From positions 8,680,001 through 8,744,000 of the forward strand of contig NZ_CP109027.1 of NCBI RefSeq assembly GCF_036226885.1: a stretch of 64,000 nucleotides of DNA. The letters are read 5' to 3'. The DNA comes from Streptomyces sp. NBC_00663. Lineage in GTDB: Bacteria; Actinomycetota; Actinomycetes; Streptomycetales; Streptomycetaceae. Under the pieces are notes generated by a model that saw nothing but the letters and a program-made list of their open reading frames with translations, had not been told where the DNA came from and searched no databases. Positions 50,689-59,151 of this stretch are shown here, in pieces. A program made the position numbers and the translations under genes. Position 1 is the stretch's first letter. Each line of letters begins with the position of its first letter.

Positions 50689-51768
50689 ATGCGTAAGTCA
50701 TCCCTCCGCCGTGCCTGCGCGGCCCTCGCCGCCGGAACCTCGCTCGCGCTCGCCCTCACCGCCTGTGGTGGTACCACCAAGAAGGACGTCGCCGACGAAG
50801 GGGCCTCCGCGGCCTCCACCGCCAAGGCCGACCCGAACGCGGCCACCAAGAAGGGCCTGACCGTCGGCTTCCTGCCCAAGCAGGTCAACAACCCGTACTT
50901 CACCTCCGCCGACAAGGGCGGCGAGGCGGCCCTGAAGGAGCTGGGCTCCAGCTACAAGGAGGTCGGCCCGTCCAACGCGACCGACACCGCCGGTCAGGTG
51001 TCGTACGTGAACACGCTCACCCAGCAGCAGGTCGACGCGATGGCCATCTCCGCGCAGGACCCGGGCGCCCTGTGCACCGCGACCAAGCAGGCCATGAAGA
51101 ACGACATCAAGGTCGTCACCTACGACTCCGACACCAAGGCCGACTGCCGCAACGCCTTCGTCTCGCAGGCCTCCGCCGAGGACCTCGGCCGCACCGAGGT
51201 GCAGCTGCTCGCCGAACAGATCGACTACAAGGGCGAGATCGCGATCCTGTCCGCCGCGCAGACCGCGACGAACCAGAACACCTGGATCGACTTCATGAAG
51301 GACGAGCTGAAGGACCCCAAGTACAAGGACATCAAGCTCGTCAAGACCGCGTACGGCAACGACGACGCCCAGCAGTCCTTCCAGCAGACCCAGGGCCTGC
51401 TCCAGGAGTACCCGAACCTGAAGGGGATCATCTCCCCGACCACGGTCGGCATCAAGGCCGCCGCCCAGTACCTGTCGGGCTCCAAGTACAAGGGCAAGGT
51501 CAAGCTGACCGGCCTCGGCACCCCCAACGACATGCGCAAGTACGTCAAGAACGGCACCGTCGAGGCGTTCGAGCTGTGGGACCCCTCGAAGCTCGGCGCG
51601 CTGGCCGCGCAGACGGCCGTCGCCCTGGTCTCCGGCCAGATCACCGGCGCCGAGGGCGAGACCTTCAAGGCCGGCGGAACGACGTACACCATCGGCAAGG
51701 ACGGCGTGATCAACCTCGGCAAGCCGACCGTCTTCAACGCCAAGAACATCGACCAGTTCAACTTCTGA
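50689..51768 (+). CDS. rhaS: rhamnose ABC transporter substrate-binding lipoprotein
   Basis: A 359-residue sugar-binding lipoprotein. The signal peptide ends in the lipobox LTAC with Cys26. The mature part is a type I periplasmic-binding fold (LTVGFLPKQVNNPYFTSADKGGEAAL, YVNTLTQQQVDAMAISAQDPGAL, GLGTPNDMRKYVKNGTVEAFELWDP). AAGGAAA precedes the ATG. The 97-bp gap with a hairpin-forming repeat before it may let rhaS be expressed at a different level from the membrane genes. Confidence 0.93.
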   Translation: MRKSSLRRACAALAAGTSLALALTACGGTTKKDVADEGASAASTAKADPNAATKKGLTVGFLPKQVNNPYFTSADKGGEAALKELGSSYKEVGPSNATDTAGQVSYVNTLTQQQVDAMAISAQDPGALCTATKQAMKNDIKVVTYDSDTKADCRNAFVSQASAEDLGRTEVQLLAEQIDYKGEIAILSAAQTATNQNTWIDFMKDELKDPKYKDIKLVKTAYGNDDAQQSFQQTQGLLQEYPNLKGIISPTTVGIKAAAQYLSGSKYKGKVKLTGLGTPNDMRKYVKNGTVEAFELWDPSKLGALAAQTAVALVSGQITGAEGETFKAGGTTYTIGKDGVINLGKPTVFNAKNIDQFNF

Positions 51769-51811
51769 TCGACCGTTCGGTTCTCAACTCCCTGTCAAGG
51801 AGCGGTACTTC

Positions 51812-52132
51812 ATGCAGCGCGTCTGTTTCTTGCTCAAGGTCCGTCAGGACAAGCTCGACGAGTACCGCGAACGACACGCCGCCGTGTGGCCCGAGATGCT
51901 CGACGCGCTCTCGGCCACCGGCTGGCACAACTACTCGCTCTTCCTCAGAGAAGACGGCCTGCTGGTCGGCTACTTGGAGACCGAGGACTTCGCCGCCGCC
52001 CAGGCCGGCATGGAGGCCGCCGAGGTCAACGCCCGCTGGCAGAAAGAGATGGCGCCGTTCTTCGAGTCGCTGGACGGCGCCCGGCCCGACGAGGCCATGA
52101 AACCGCTCACCGAAGTGTTCCACCTCGCCTGA
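51812..52132 (+). CDS. rhaM: L-rhamnose mutarotase
   Basis: A 106-residue RhaM/RhaU-type mutarotase, interconverting alpha and beta anomers of L-rhamnose. It has the family opening RVCFLLKVRQDKLDEYRERHAAVWPEML with the conserved His, HNYSLFLREDGLLVGYLE and the C-terminal FHLA. AAGGAGC precedes the ATG. It lies in the transport operon. Confidence 0.92.
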   Translation: MQRVCFLLKVRQDKLDEYRERHAAVWPEMLDALSATGWHNYSLFLREDGLLVGYLETEDFAAAQAGMEAAEVNARWQKEMAPFFESLDGARPDEAMKPLTEVFHLA

Positions 52133-52164
52133 CCCTCCCCATCAGGATCATCTGGAGCCGCTCC

Positions 52165-53589
52165 ATGAGAAGACGTACGCTGCTGGCCGGTGCCATCGTG
52201 ACCGCCATGTCCACCTCCGCGCTCACCGGCGGCACCGCCCGCGCCGCCGACCCCGGCCCCTCGGTCACCAGGACCGGCAGCACGACGCTCGACAGCTCGG
52301 CTGTCTTCTTCGTGTCCTACGACGGCCTGGTCAACAACAACTCGTTCCAGAAGAACGGGCTGCTGACCTACAAGGGCTACCAGTACGCCGTCTGGTACAC
52401 GGCCGACAAGAACGCCGTCGTCGGGCGCCGCGTCCTCGGCGGCAGCACCTGGTCGACGGTCCAGGTCGGTCACACCCTCAAGGCCAGCGACTCGCACAAC
52501 GTCATCTCCATGGGCGTCTCCAAGGTCGACGGCCGGCTCCACCTCAACATGGACTCGCACAGCGACGGCTTCACCTACGTCAAGTCCGTCGCCGGCCTCA
52601 TGGACAACCCGTCCGGCCTGAGCTGGACCGCCGCCCGCTTCGGCGCCCCCCAGTCCACGCTCGACGGTCTCGCCCTCACCTCGCAGTTCACCTATCCCCA
52701 GTTCATCTCCACCCCCGACGGCAAGCTCCAGCTCAGCTACCGGGTCGCGATCTCCGGCAACGGCCGCAACGCGCTGGCGGAGTACGACGGTTCGACCTGG
52801 ACCAACCTCGGGGAGTGGTCCAGCTCCACCGGCACCTACACCAGCGAGCACGGCTCCTCGACGGCCCGCAACATGTACCTGCACGGCATCGACTACGACA
52901 AGAACGGCCGACTGCACTCGTTCTTCACCTGGCGCGAGCAGAACGGCGCCGTGATGTGCAACAGCGGTGGCATCACCAACCACGACACCGGCTACGTCTA
53001 CTCCGACGACCGCGGCCGTACCTGGCGCAACAACGCGGGCACGGTCGTCGGCACGACGGGAGGCTCCGACAAGGTCGCCGTCACTGACAGCGGCCTGGTG
53101 ATCGACTCGCTCAACCCCGATCACTCCCTGATGAACCAGGAGAGCCAGTTCACCGACTCCAGTGGTCTGCCGCACGCGATCATCAGTTACGTACCCGGCC
53201 GCTTCGGCCAGTGCACCACCAACTACGTGACCGACCGCACCGCCAACGGCCGCGCCTTCCACGTCCGCAAGAACTCCTCCGGCACCTGGCAGAAGACGGA
53301 GATCCCGGTCCCGCTGGGCTCCAGCCAGCGCACCAAGCTGATCCTGGACAAGTACGACAACGCCTACGCGATCTTCCCGTTCGGCCGGATCGCCGGCGCC
53401 TCCAAGGCTTCCGGCTACACCGACTGGACGCTCCTGTACGACGGCAGTGGCCTCAACGCCTTCGGCGAGGTCGTGATCGACGAGACGCGCATCGCCCAGG
53501 ACAACGTCCTGTCGGTGATGTACCAGGAGAAGTCCAGCGGTACGACACCGTCGGCGCTCCACGTCGTCGACTTCGCGCTGCCCGCCTGA
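52165..53589 (+). CDS. Tat-exported BNR-4 beta-propeller protein (candidate rhamnose-glycan lyase)
   Basis: A 474-residue exported protein. The N-terminus MRRRTLLAGA begins a Tat-like signal peptide, with a likely cleavage at ARA-AD (residues 25-29). The mature part is a BNR_4-type beta-propeller: FFVSYDGLVNNNSFQKNGLL, GVSKVDGRLHLNMDSHSD, TYPQFISTPDGKLQLSYR, HSLMNQESQFTDSSGLPHAII. Ulvan lyases (PL24/PL25) and L-Rha-alpha-1,4-GlcA lyases (PL27) share this fold. Its place in the rhamnose operon suggests it frees rhamnose from a polysaccharide, but I cannot assign catalytic residues, so the activity is an inference. Confidence 0.75.
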   Translation: MRRRTLLAGAIVTAMSTSALTGGTARAADPGPSVTRTGSTTLDSSAVFFVSYDGLVNNNSFQKNGLLTYKGYQYAVWYTADKNAVVGRRVLGGSTWSTVQVGHTLKASDSHNVISMGVSKVDGRLHLNMDSHSDGFTYVKSVAGLMDNPSGLSWTAARFGAPQSTLDGLALTSQFTYPQFISTPDGKLQLSYRVAISGNGRNALAEYDGSTWTNLGEWSSSTGTYTSEHGSSTARNMYLHGIDYDKNGRLHSFFTWREQNGAVMCNSGGITNHDTGYVYSDDRGRTWRNNAGTVVGTTGGSDKVAVTDSGLVIDSLNPDHSLMNQESQFTDSSGLPHAIISYVPGRFGQCTTNYVTDRTANGRAFHVRKNSSGTWQKTEIPVPLGSSQRTKLILDKYDNAYAIFPFGRIAGASKASGYTDWTLLYDGSGLNAFGEVVIDETRIAQDNVLSVMYQEKSSGTTPSALHVVDFALPA

Positions 53590-53668
53590 TCAGGGTCGCT
53601 CCGGGGCGGCGTGCCGGTAATGTGATGGCCTGCCCGCCGCCCCTCTTTCACCTGGAGGTTCCTGCCCG

Positions 53669-54694
53669 ATGTCGCAGTCGGTGGGTATCAAGGACGTCGC
53701 CCGCGCCGCCGGAGTGTCGGTGGGCACGGTCTCCAACGTCATCAACCGCCCGGACTCGGTGGCGACCGAGACACGCGCGCGTGTGCTCTCCGCGATCGAC
53801 CGGCTCGGCTACGTCCGCAGCGAGTCCGCCCGCCAGCTGCGCGCCGGACGCAGCCGGATCATGGGGCTGCTCGTCCTCGACATGGGCAACCCCTTCTTCG
53901 TGGACGTCGCGCGCGGTGCCGAGCGGGCGGCGCGGGACGCCGGGCTCGGCGTGATGGTCTGCAACAGCGCGGAGAGCGCCGGTGAGGAGGCCGAGTACCT
54001 CTCGCTCTTCGCCGAGCAGCGGGTCCGCGGTGTGCTGCTGACCCCCGCCGACGCGACCGGCCGCAACATCCAGGGCTTCCGGCGCCACGGCATCCCCTTC
54101 GTCCTCGTCGACCGCGTCGCCGAGGGCACCACGGAGTGCTCGGTCTCCGTCGACGACGTCGCGGGCGGCGCCCTCGCCGTCCGGCACCTCATCGACGCCG
54201 GACACCGCTCCATCGCGTACGTCAGCGGCCCGCCCGGCTTCAACCAGGTCCGCGACCGTCGCACCGGCGCCCTCAACGCGATCGCCGAGGCGGGCCTCGC
54301 CCCGAACGTGCTGCGCGAACTGCCCACCGAACGTCTCGACGTCGCCGCGGGCCGCGACGCCGGCGCCCGTCTCCTCGGCCTCGCCGACCGGCCCACCGCC
54401 GTCTTCTGCGCCAACGACCTGCTCGCCCTCGGCGTCCTCCAGGCCATGTACGCGGCCGGGATAAACGTCCCCGACGACCTCGCCATCGTCGGCTACGACG
54501 ACATCGAGTTCGCCGCCGCCGCGGCCGTCCCGCTCACCTCGGTCCGCCAGCCCGCCGTCACCATGGGCGCCCTGGCCGCCGAGCTGCTGCTGGAGGAGAC
54601 GGAGACGGAGCCCGGCCCCCGACGGCACGAGCACCGCCGGGTGGTGCTCCAGCCCGAGCTGGTCGTCCGGCGCTCCAGCCTGTCCGCCCGCTGA
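53669..54694 (+). CDS. rhaR: LacI-family regulator of the rhamnose genes
   Basis: A 341-residue LacI-type regulator. The HTH and hinge (VGIKDVARAAGVSVGTVSNVINRPDSVATETRARVLSAIDRLGYVRSESARQLRAG) are followed by a sugar-binding core (GLLVLDMGNPFFVDVARGAE, FCANDLLALGVLQAMY, GYDDIEFAAAA). GGAGG lies upstream of the ATG. A hairpin (GGGGCGGC/GCCGCCCC, 53603-53643) and a TAATGT -10-like element (53618-53623) precede it, so it may be partly independent of the operon. Inferred effector: rhamnose or a derivative. Confidence 0.88.
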   Translation: MSQSVGIKDVARAAGVSVGTVSNVINRPDSVATETRARVLSAIDRLGYVRSESARQLRAGRSRIMGLLVLDMGNPFFVDVARGAERAARDAGLGVMVCNSAESAGEEAEYLSLFAEQRVRGVLLTPADATGRNIQGFRRHGIPFVLVDRVAEGTTECSVSVDDVAGGALAVRHLIDAGHRSIAYVSGPPGFNQVRDRRTGALNAIAEAGLAPNVLRELPTERLDVAAGRDAGARLLGLADRPTAVFCANDLLALGVLQAMYAAGINVPDDLAIVGYDDIEFAAAAAVPLTSVRQPAVTMGALAAELLLEETETEPGPRRHEHRRVVLQPELVVRRSSLSAR

Positions 54695-54795
54695 TCCGGG
54701 GTTCAGTACGATTTCATGATCCCGGGGATCGGATATCGGACGGACATGTGCTGAACTGGGACGCGTCCGCACGTCCGTCCGTCCCGGGAGCCCCG

Positions 54796-56097
54796 TTGAC
54801 CGCGACCTACCGCCAGCCCGGTGTCGTCCTCACCGACCACCACTTCACCGTGCCCCTCGACCACGACGCCCCCTCGGGCGAGACGATCGAGCTCTACGCC
54901 CGTGAAGTGGTCGCCAGTGACAAGGCGCGGCAGGACCTGCCGTGGCTGGTCTACCTCCAGGGCGGCCCCGGCTTCGGCGCGAACCGTTTCGTCGGACGCC
55001 CGGCCTGGCTCGGCCGCGCCCTCAAGGAGTACCGGGTCCTCCTGCTCGACCAGCGCGGCACCGGCCACTCCACGCCCGCCAACCGCCAGACCCTCCCGCT
55101 GCGCGGCGGCCCGGCCGAACAGGCCGACTACCTCACGCACTTCCGCTCCGACTCGATCGTCCGCGACTGCGAGGCCATCCGCCCGAAACTCACCGGCGGC
55201 GCCCCCTGGACCGTCCTCGGCCAGAGCTTCGGCGGCTTCTGCGCCGTCAACTACCTCTCCGTCGCCCCCGAAGGGCTCAGCGCCGCCGTGATCACCGGTG
55301 GCCTGCCCTCCCTCGACGCCCACGCCGACGACGTCTACCGGGCCGCCTACCCGCGCATCGAACGCAAGGTCGCCGCCCACTACGCCCGCTACCCGCAGGA
55401 CGTCGAGCGCGCCCGCCGGATCGCCGAGCACCTCCTGCACCACGAGGTCGTCCTGCCCAACGGCTACCGCCTGACCGTCGAGGCCTTCCAGTCGCTCGGC
55501 ATCGTCCTCGGCGGCGGCGAGGGCAGCCACCGGCTGCACTTCCTCCTGGAACACGCCTTCGTCCGCACCCCGCAGGGCCCGGCCCTCTCCGACGCCTTCC
55601 AGGAAGAGGTCCAGGGCCTCCTGTCGTACGCGGGCCACCCCCTCTACGCGCTCGTCCACGAGGCGATCTACGGCCAGGACAACCGCCCCACCGCATGGTC
55701 GGCGGAACGTGTCCGCGCCGAGTTCCCGCAGTTCGAGGCCGCCAAGGCGCTCGCCGGCGACGGACCGCTGCTGTTCACCGGCGAGTCGATCCACCCCTGG
55801 ATGTTCGACACGGACCCGGCGCTGCGCCCCCTGCGCGAAACCGCCGAACTCCTCGCCGCCCGCACCGACTGGCGGCCCCTCTACGACGCCGATCGCCTCG
55901 CCGCCAACGAGGTCCCGGTCGCCGCGGCGGTCTACCACGACGACATGTACGTCGACACCGCCCACTCCCTCCACACCGCCCGCACCGTCCGCGGACTGCG
56001 CACCTGGGTCACCGACGAGTTCGAGCACGACGGCGTCCGGGCCGGCGGCCCGCGCGTCCTCGACCGGCTGCTGGCCCTCACCCGTGACGAGGCGTAA
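54796..56097 (+). CDS. alpha/beta hydrolase, proline iminopeptidase-like (S33)
   Basis: A 433-residue S33-type peptidase. The oxyanion motif LQGGPGFGANRF and LLDQRGTGHSTPAN mark prolyl aminopeptidases; the nucleophile elbow is GQSFGG, and late DDMYVDTAHS and an Asp supply the triad. It is cytoplasmic. I chose the TTG at 54796, with GGGAG upstream and the first residues TATYRQPG matching family starts; a GTG at 54748 is an alternative. It should remove N-terminal proline from peptides. Confidence 0.85.
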   Translation: MTATYRQPGVVLTDHHFTVPLDHDAPSGETIELYAREVVASDKARQDLPWLVYLQGGPGFGANRFVGRPAWLGRALKEYRVLLLDQRGTGHSTPANRQTLPLRGGPAEQADYLTHFRSDSIVRDCEAIRPKLTGGAPWTVLGQSFGGFCAVNYLSVAPEGLSAAVITGGLPSLDAHADDVYRAAYPRIERKVAAHYARYPQDVERARRIAEHLLHHEVVLPNGYRLTVEAFQSLGIVLGGGEGSHRLHFLLEHAFVRTPQGPALSDAFQEEVQGLLSYAGHPLYALVHEAIYGQDNRPTAWSAERVRAEFPQFEAAKALAGDGPLLFTGESIHPWMFDTDPALRPLRETAELLAARTDWRPLYDADRLAANEVPVAAAVYHDDMYVDTAHSLHTARTVRGLRTWVTDEFEHDGVRAGGPRVLDRLLALTRDEA

Positions 56098-56125
56098 TCC
56101 CGGTGGCGATGTCGGCGGCGCGGAT

Positions 56126-56131
56126 TAGTCT
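56126..56131 (+). promoter_or_regulatory. leaderless -10 element of the PIG-L gene
   Basis: TAGTCT lies 6 nt before the ATG at 56138, with no ribosome-binding site. Confidence 0.5.
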
Positions 56132-56137
56132 GCACCC

Positions 56138-56881
56138 ATGACAGAGCCGACGATCAGTCAACTCCAGCCCATGCCAGAGGACTGGCAGCGCGCGCTCGCG
56201 GTCGTGGCGCACCCGGACGACCTCGAATACGGCTGCTCCGCGGCCGTCGCCGCCTGGACCGACGCGGGCCGCGAGGTCACCTACGTCCTGGCGAGCCGCG
56301 GCGAGGCGGGCATCGACACCCTGGAGCCGGCCAAGTGCGCCCCGCTGCGCGAGCAGGAGCAGCGGGCCAGTGCCGCGGTCGTGGGGGTGTCGGCCGTGGA
56401 GTTCCTGGACCACCGGGACGGGGTGATCGAGTACGGCACCGCCCTGCGCCGGGACATCGCCGCCGCGATCCGCCGGCATCGGCCGGAACTGGTCATCACC
56501 CTCAACCACGAGGACACCTGGGGCGGCTTCGCCTGGAACACCCCGGACCATGTGGCGGTGGGCCGGGCCACCCTGGACGCGGCCGGTGACGCGGGCAACC
56601 GCTGGATCTTCCCGGAGCTGGTGGAACAGGGCCTGGAGCCGTGGAACGGCGTCCGCTGGGTGGCCGTCGCCGGATCGGCCTCGGCCACCCACGCCGTGGA
56701 CGCCACGCCCGGGCTGGAGCGCGCGGTGCACTCACTGCTCGAACACCGCGCGTACATCGAGGCGTTGACGGACGAGGACCCGGAGACCTACGTCCGGGGA
56801 TTCCTCACCGGAGTGGCGGAGCGGACGGCGGAGCGCTTCGGCGGGACACCGGCCGTGGCCTTCCAGCTGTTCAGCAGATGA
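56138..56881 (+). CDS. PIG-L family N-acetylglucosaminyl deacetylase-like protein
   Basis: A 247-residue LmbE/PIG-L deacetylase. The zinc motif AHPDD is at residues 24-28 and a downstream TPDHVAVG gives the third ligand His. Relatives include MshB and Mca of mycothiol metabolism and antibiotic deacetylases; this protein lacks the features that would fix it to one. It is leaderless, and the sigma factor gene starts 34 bp after its stop, so they probably form an operon. Confidence 0.9.
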   Translation: MTEPTISQLQPMPEDWQRALAVVAHPDDLEYGCSAAVAAWTDAGREVTYVLASRGEAGIDTLEPAKCAPLREQEQRASAAVVGVSAVEFLDHRDGVIEYGTALRRDIAAAIRRHRPELVITLNHEDTWGGFAWNTPDHVAVGRATLDAAGDAGNRWIFPELVEQGLEPWNGVRWVAVAGSASATHAVDATPGLERAVHSLLEHRAYIEALTDEDPETYVRGFLTGVAERTAERFGGTPAVAFQLFSR

Positions 56882-56915
56882 CAAGGAGAACGGGGAGAAC
56901 ATGACGGGGGAGAAC

Positions 56916-57809
56916 ATGAGTGACACCGACGTCCTGGCGGACCGCTTCGAGGAGCACCGGGAGCATCTCAAGGCGGTCGCCTACCGCATGCTCGGCTCAC
57001 TCGCCGAGGCCGAGGACGCCGTCCAGGATGCCTGGCTGAAGCTGGGCCGTACCGACACGGACGAGATCCGCAACCTCGGCGGCTGGCTCACCACGGTCGT
57101 CGGCCGGGTCTGCCTCGACATGCTGCGCTCCCGCACCACGCGCCGCGAGGACCCGCTGGACGACACCTACGTCCCGGACCCGGTGATCACCCCGCTCTCG
57201 CGGGTCGACCCCGAGCAGGAGGTGCTCCAGGCGGACTCCGTCGGCCTCGCCCTCCTCGTGGTCCTGGAGACCCTGGAGCCCGCCGAACGGCTCGCGTTCG
57301 TGCTGCACGACATGTTCGCCGTGCCCTTCGACGACATCGCGGCGATCGTGGAGCGCACCCCGGCCGCCACCCGGCAGCTGGCCAGTCGCGCCCGGCGCCG
57401 GGTCAAGGGCGCCACCCCGTCCGCCGAGCCCGACCTCGGCCGGCAGCGGCAGGTCGTCGACGCCTTCCTGAGCGCCGCCCGCGGCGGGGACTTCGAGGCC
57501 CTGCTCGCGGTCCTGCACCCGGACGTCCTGCTGCGGACCGACTCCGGTGCACTGGTAGGCGGGGCGGCGGCGTCCAAGCTGGTGCGCGGCGCGAAGCCGG
57601 TCGCCGAACAGGCCCTGCTGTTCCGCCAGTTCGCCCAGTTCGCGGAGCTCGTACTGGTCAACGGCGCGGTCGGGATGGTCAACGTGTCCGAGGGGCAGCT
57701 GCTTTCGGTCATGGGCATCACCATCGTGGACGGCCGGATCACCGAGATGCAGATCCTGGCCGACCCCGAGCGGCTCGCCGGCCTCGGCATGCCGGGTTCG
57801 CAGGGCTGA
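56916..57809 (+). CDS. sigJ: ECF41-type RNA polymerase sigma factor (SigJ-like)
   Basis: A 297-residue extracytoplasmic-function sigma factor with region 2 (AYRMLGSLAEAEDAVQDAWLKL), region 4 (LEPAERLAFVLHDMFAVPFDDIAAIVERTPAATRQLASRARRRV) and a C-terminal SnoaL-like domain (residues about 185-297) ending VDGRITEMQILADPERL. In ECF41 proteins that extension replaces an anti-sigma factor. Two tandem copies of GGGGAGAACATGA give in-frame ATGs at 56901 and 56916; the second is chosen but either could be used. Confidence 0.88.
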   Translation: MSDTDVLADRFEEHREHLKAVAYRMLGSLAEAEDAVQDAWLKLGRTDTDEIRNLGGWLTTVVGRVCLDMLRSRTTRREDPLDDTYVPDPVITPLSRVDPEQEVLQADSVGLALLVVLETLEPAERLAFVLHDMFAVPFDDIAAIVERTPAATRQLASRARRRVKGATPSAEPDLGRQRQVVDAFLSAARGGDFEALLAVLHPDVLLRTDSGALVGGAAASKLVRGAKPVAEQALLFRQFAQFAELVLVNGAVGMVNVSEGQLLSVMGITIVDGRITEMQILADPERLAGLGMPGSQG

Positions 57810-57810
57810 G

Positions 57811-58011
57811 TCAGACGGCCACCAGCATCGCGCCGACCGGGCGGTGCGGGCTCACCGCCCGCCCGTCCGGGAGGAGTTCACCGGTGTCGTCGAAGACGAT
57901 GGTGCCGTTGCACAGCAGGCTCCAGCCCTGTTCGGGGTGGGCCGAGACGATCACCGCGCAGTGGTGGTCGGGGCGCTCGGCGGCGGGGCACGCGGGCTGG
58001 TGGCTGCACAT
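57811..58011 (-). CDS. DUF5999 family protein
   Basis: A 66-residue small protein of the Streptomyces DUF5999 family (MCSHQPACPAAERPDHHCAV and GWSLLCNGTIVFDDTGELLPDG). The N-terminal Cys/His pattern C-x2-Q-x2-C-x8-H-C could bind a metal. Function unknown. GAGGAG precedes the ATG at 58011. Its stop lies 1 bp from the sigma factor stop on the other strand. Confidence 0.85.
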   Translation of the reverse strand: MCSHQPACPAAERPDHHCAVIVSAHPEQGWSLLCNGTIVFDDTGELLPDGRAVSPHRPVGAMLVAV

Positions 58012-58110
58012 GACGTCTCTCCTCGTTGCGATGGGCTCCTGCCTGGGTCGGCTCATGTCTCTGTGGTAGCCGAACTTGTTTTCCGTTGGATGAGGGGACC
58101 CCCACAACGC

Positions 58111-58134
58111 CGGAAACTCGTCGGTGAGTTTCCG
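58111..58134. promoter_or_regulatory. 9-bp inverted repeat (operator-like) upstream of the pentapeptide-repeat gene
   Basis: CGGAAACTC (58111-58119) and GAGTTTCCG (58126-58134) are perfect inverted arms around GTCGGT. The repeat ends 5 bp before the -10 element TATCCT (58140-58145), which itself lies 6 nt from the ATG at 58152. Such placement is typical of a repressor operator. Confidence 0.55.
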
Positions 58135-58139
58135 TTCCG

Positions 58140-58145
58140 TATCCT
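58140..58145 (+). promoter_or_regulatory. leaderless -10 element of the pentapeptide-repeat gene
   Basis: TATCCT is followed by 6 nt and the ATG at 58152; no ribosome-binding site is present. Confidence 0.5.
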
Positions 58146-58151
58146 GGACGC

Positions 58152-58979
58152 ATGCAAGATCAGACAGCCCTTTCCGCCGGCCTGCGCGGTGACTGCGCCC
58201 GATGCTTCGGGCTGTGCTGTGTCGCCCTGCCCTTCGCGGCCTCGGCGGACTTCGCCCGGGACAAGCCGGCCGGCAAGCCCTGCCCCAACCTCCAGGGCGA
58301 CCACCGGTGCGGCATCCACGCCCGGCTGCGGCAGGAGGGCTACACCGGTTGCACGGTCTACGACTGTTTCGGCGCCGGGCAGAAGGTCTCGCAGGTCACG
58401 TTCGGCGGCGAGGACTGGCGTGGCGCCGGAGGTGATCACGCGCGCCGTATGTTCGACGTGTTCCCGGTCGTGCGCCAGCTGCACGAGCTGCTCTGGTACC
58501 TCACCGAGGCGCTCGCCCTCCCCGCCGCCGAGCCGGTCCACGCCGATGTGCGGACCCTGCTGGCGGAGACGGAGGACCTCACCCGCGGCACGCCGGACGA
58601 ACTCGGCGAGCTGGATGTCGCCGCACACCGCCAGAAGGTCAACGTGCTGCTGCTGCGGACCAGCGAACTGGTCCGGGCCGGCACCCGAGGCAAGAAGAAG
58701 GACCGCCGGGGCGCGGACCTGATGGGCGCCCGCCTCAGGAACGCCGACCTGCGCGGCGCGAACCTCCGCGGCGCCTACCTCATCGCCGCCGACCTCACCG
58801 GCGCCGACCTGCGCGGCGCGGACCTGATCGGCGCCGACCTGCGCGACACGGACCTCACGGACGCCGACCTCACCGACGCCTTCTTCCTCACCCAGCCGCA
58901 GCTCAACGCGGCGCGGGGGAGTGAGGGCACACGGCTGCCGGGATCGGTGTCGCGACCGGGGCACTGGGCGACGGCCTGA
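58152..58979 (+). CDS. Cys-rich pentapeptide-repeat protein
   Basis: A 275-residue protein. The N-terminal domain holds eight cysteines (15, 18, 22, 23, 44, 53, 67, 72) in a CxxCxxxCC...CPNL...CGIH...C-x4-C layout, similar to YkgJ-type metal or Fe-S binding. The C-terminal region (about 188-245) has about eleven A(D/N)LxG-like pentapeptides forming a right-handed helix. Pentapeptide proteins can mimic DNA or act as scaffolds. The last 25 codons lie in a tandem duplication. Function is unknown. Confidence 0.88.
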   Translation: MQDQTALSAGLRGDCARCFGLCCVALPFAASADFARDKPAGKPCPNLQGDHRCGIHARLRQEGYTGCTVYDCFGAGQKVSQVTFGGEDWRGAGGDHARRMFDVFPVVRQLHELLWYLTEALALPAAEPVHADVRTLLAETEDLTRGTPDELGELDVAAHRQKVNVLLLRTSELVRAGTRGKKKDRRGADLMGARLRNADLRGANLRGAYLIAADLTGADLRGADLIGADLRDTDLTDADLTDAFFLTQPQLNAARGSEGTRLPGSVSRPGHWATA

Positions 58980-59151
58980 GGGCCGCGGCCAGGTCTCCCG
59001 CCCTGAGGGCCGGCAGGGGACAGCGGCACGTCTTGATCAGTCGCCCGCCCCGCGCACAGGGCAGCGCGCCTCCGCGACCGGCGCCTCGTCGCCGACGCCA
59101 GCTACCGGACACCCCGGCTCCGCCGCCGGCCTCCGCGCCCCCGGCGCATGC
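58885..59151. repeat. 267-bp tandem duplication, copy A
   Basis: The segment from about 58885 to 59151 is repeated in direct orientation at 59152-59418 (offset exactly 267 bp, for example GCTCAACGCG at 58901 and 59168). The copies differ at only about ten bases. Copy A holds the 3' end of the pentapeptide-repeat gene and a silent copy of the P450 gene's 3' end. Confidence 0.85.
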
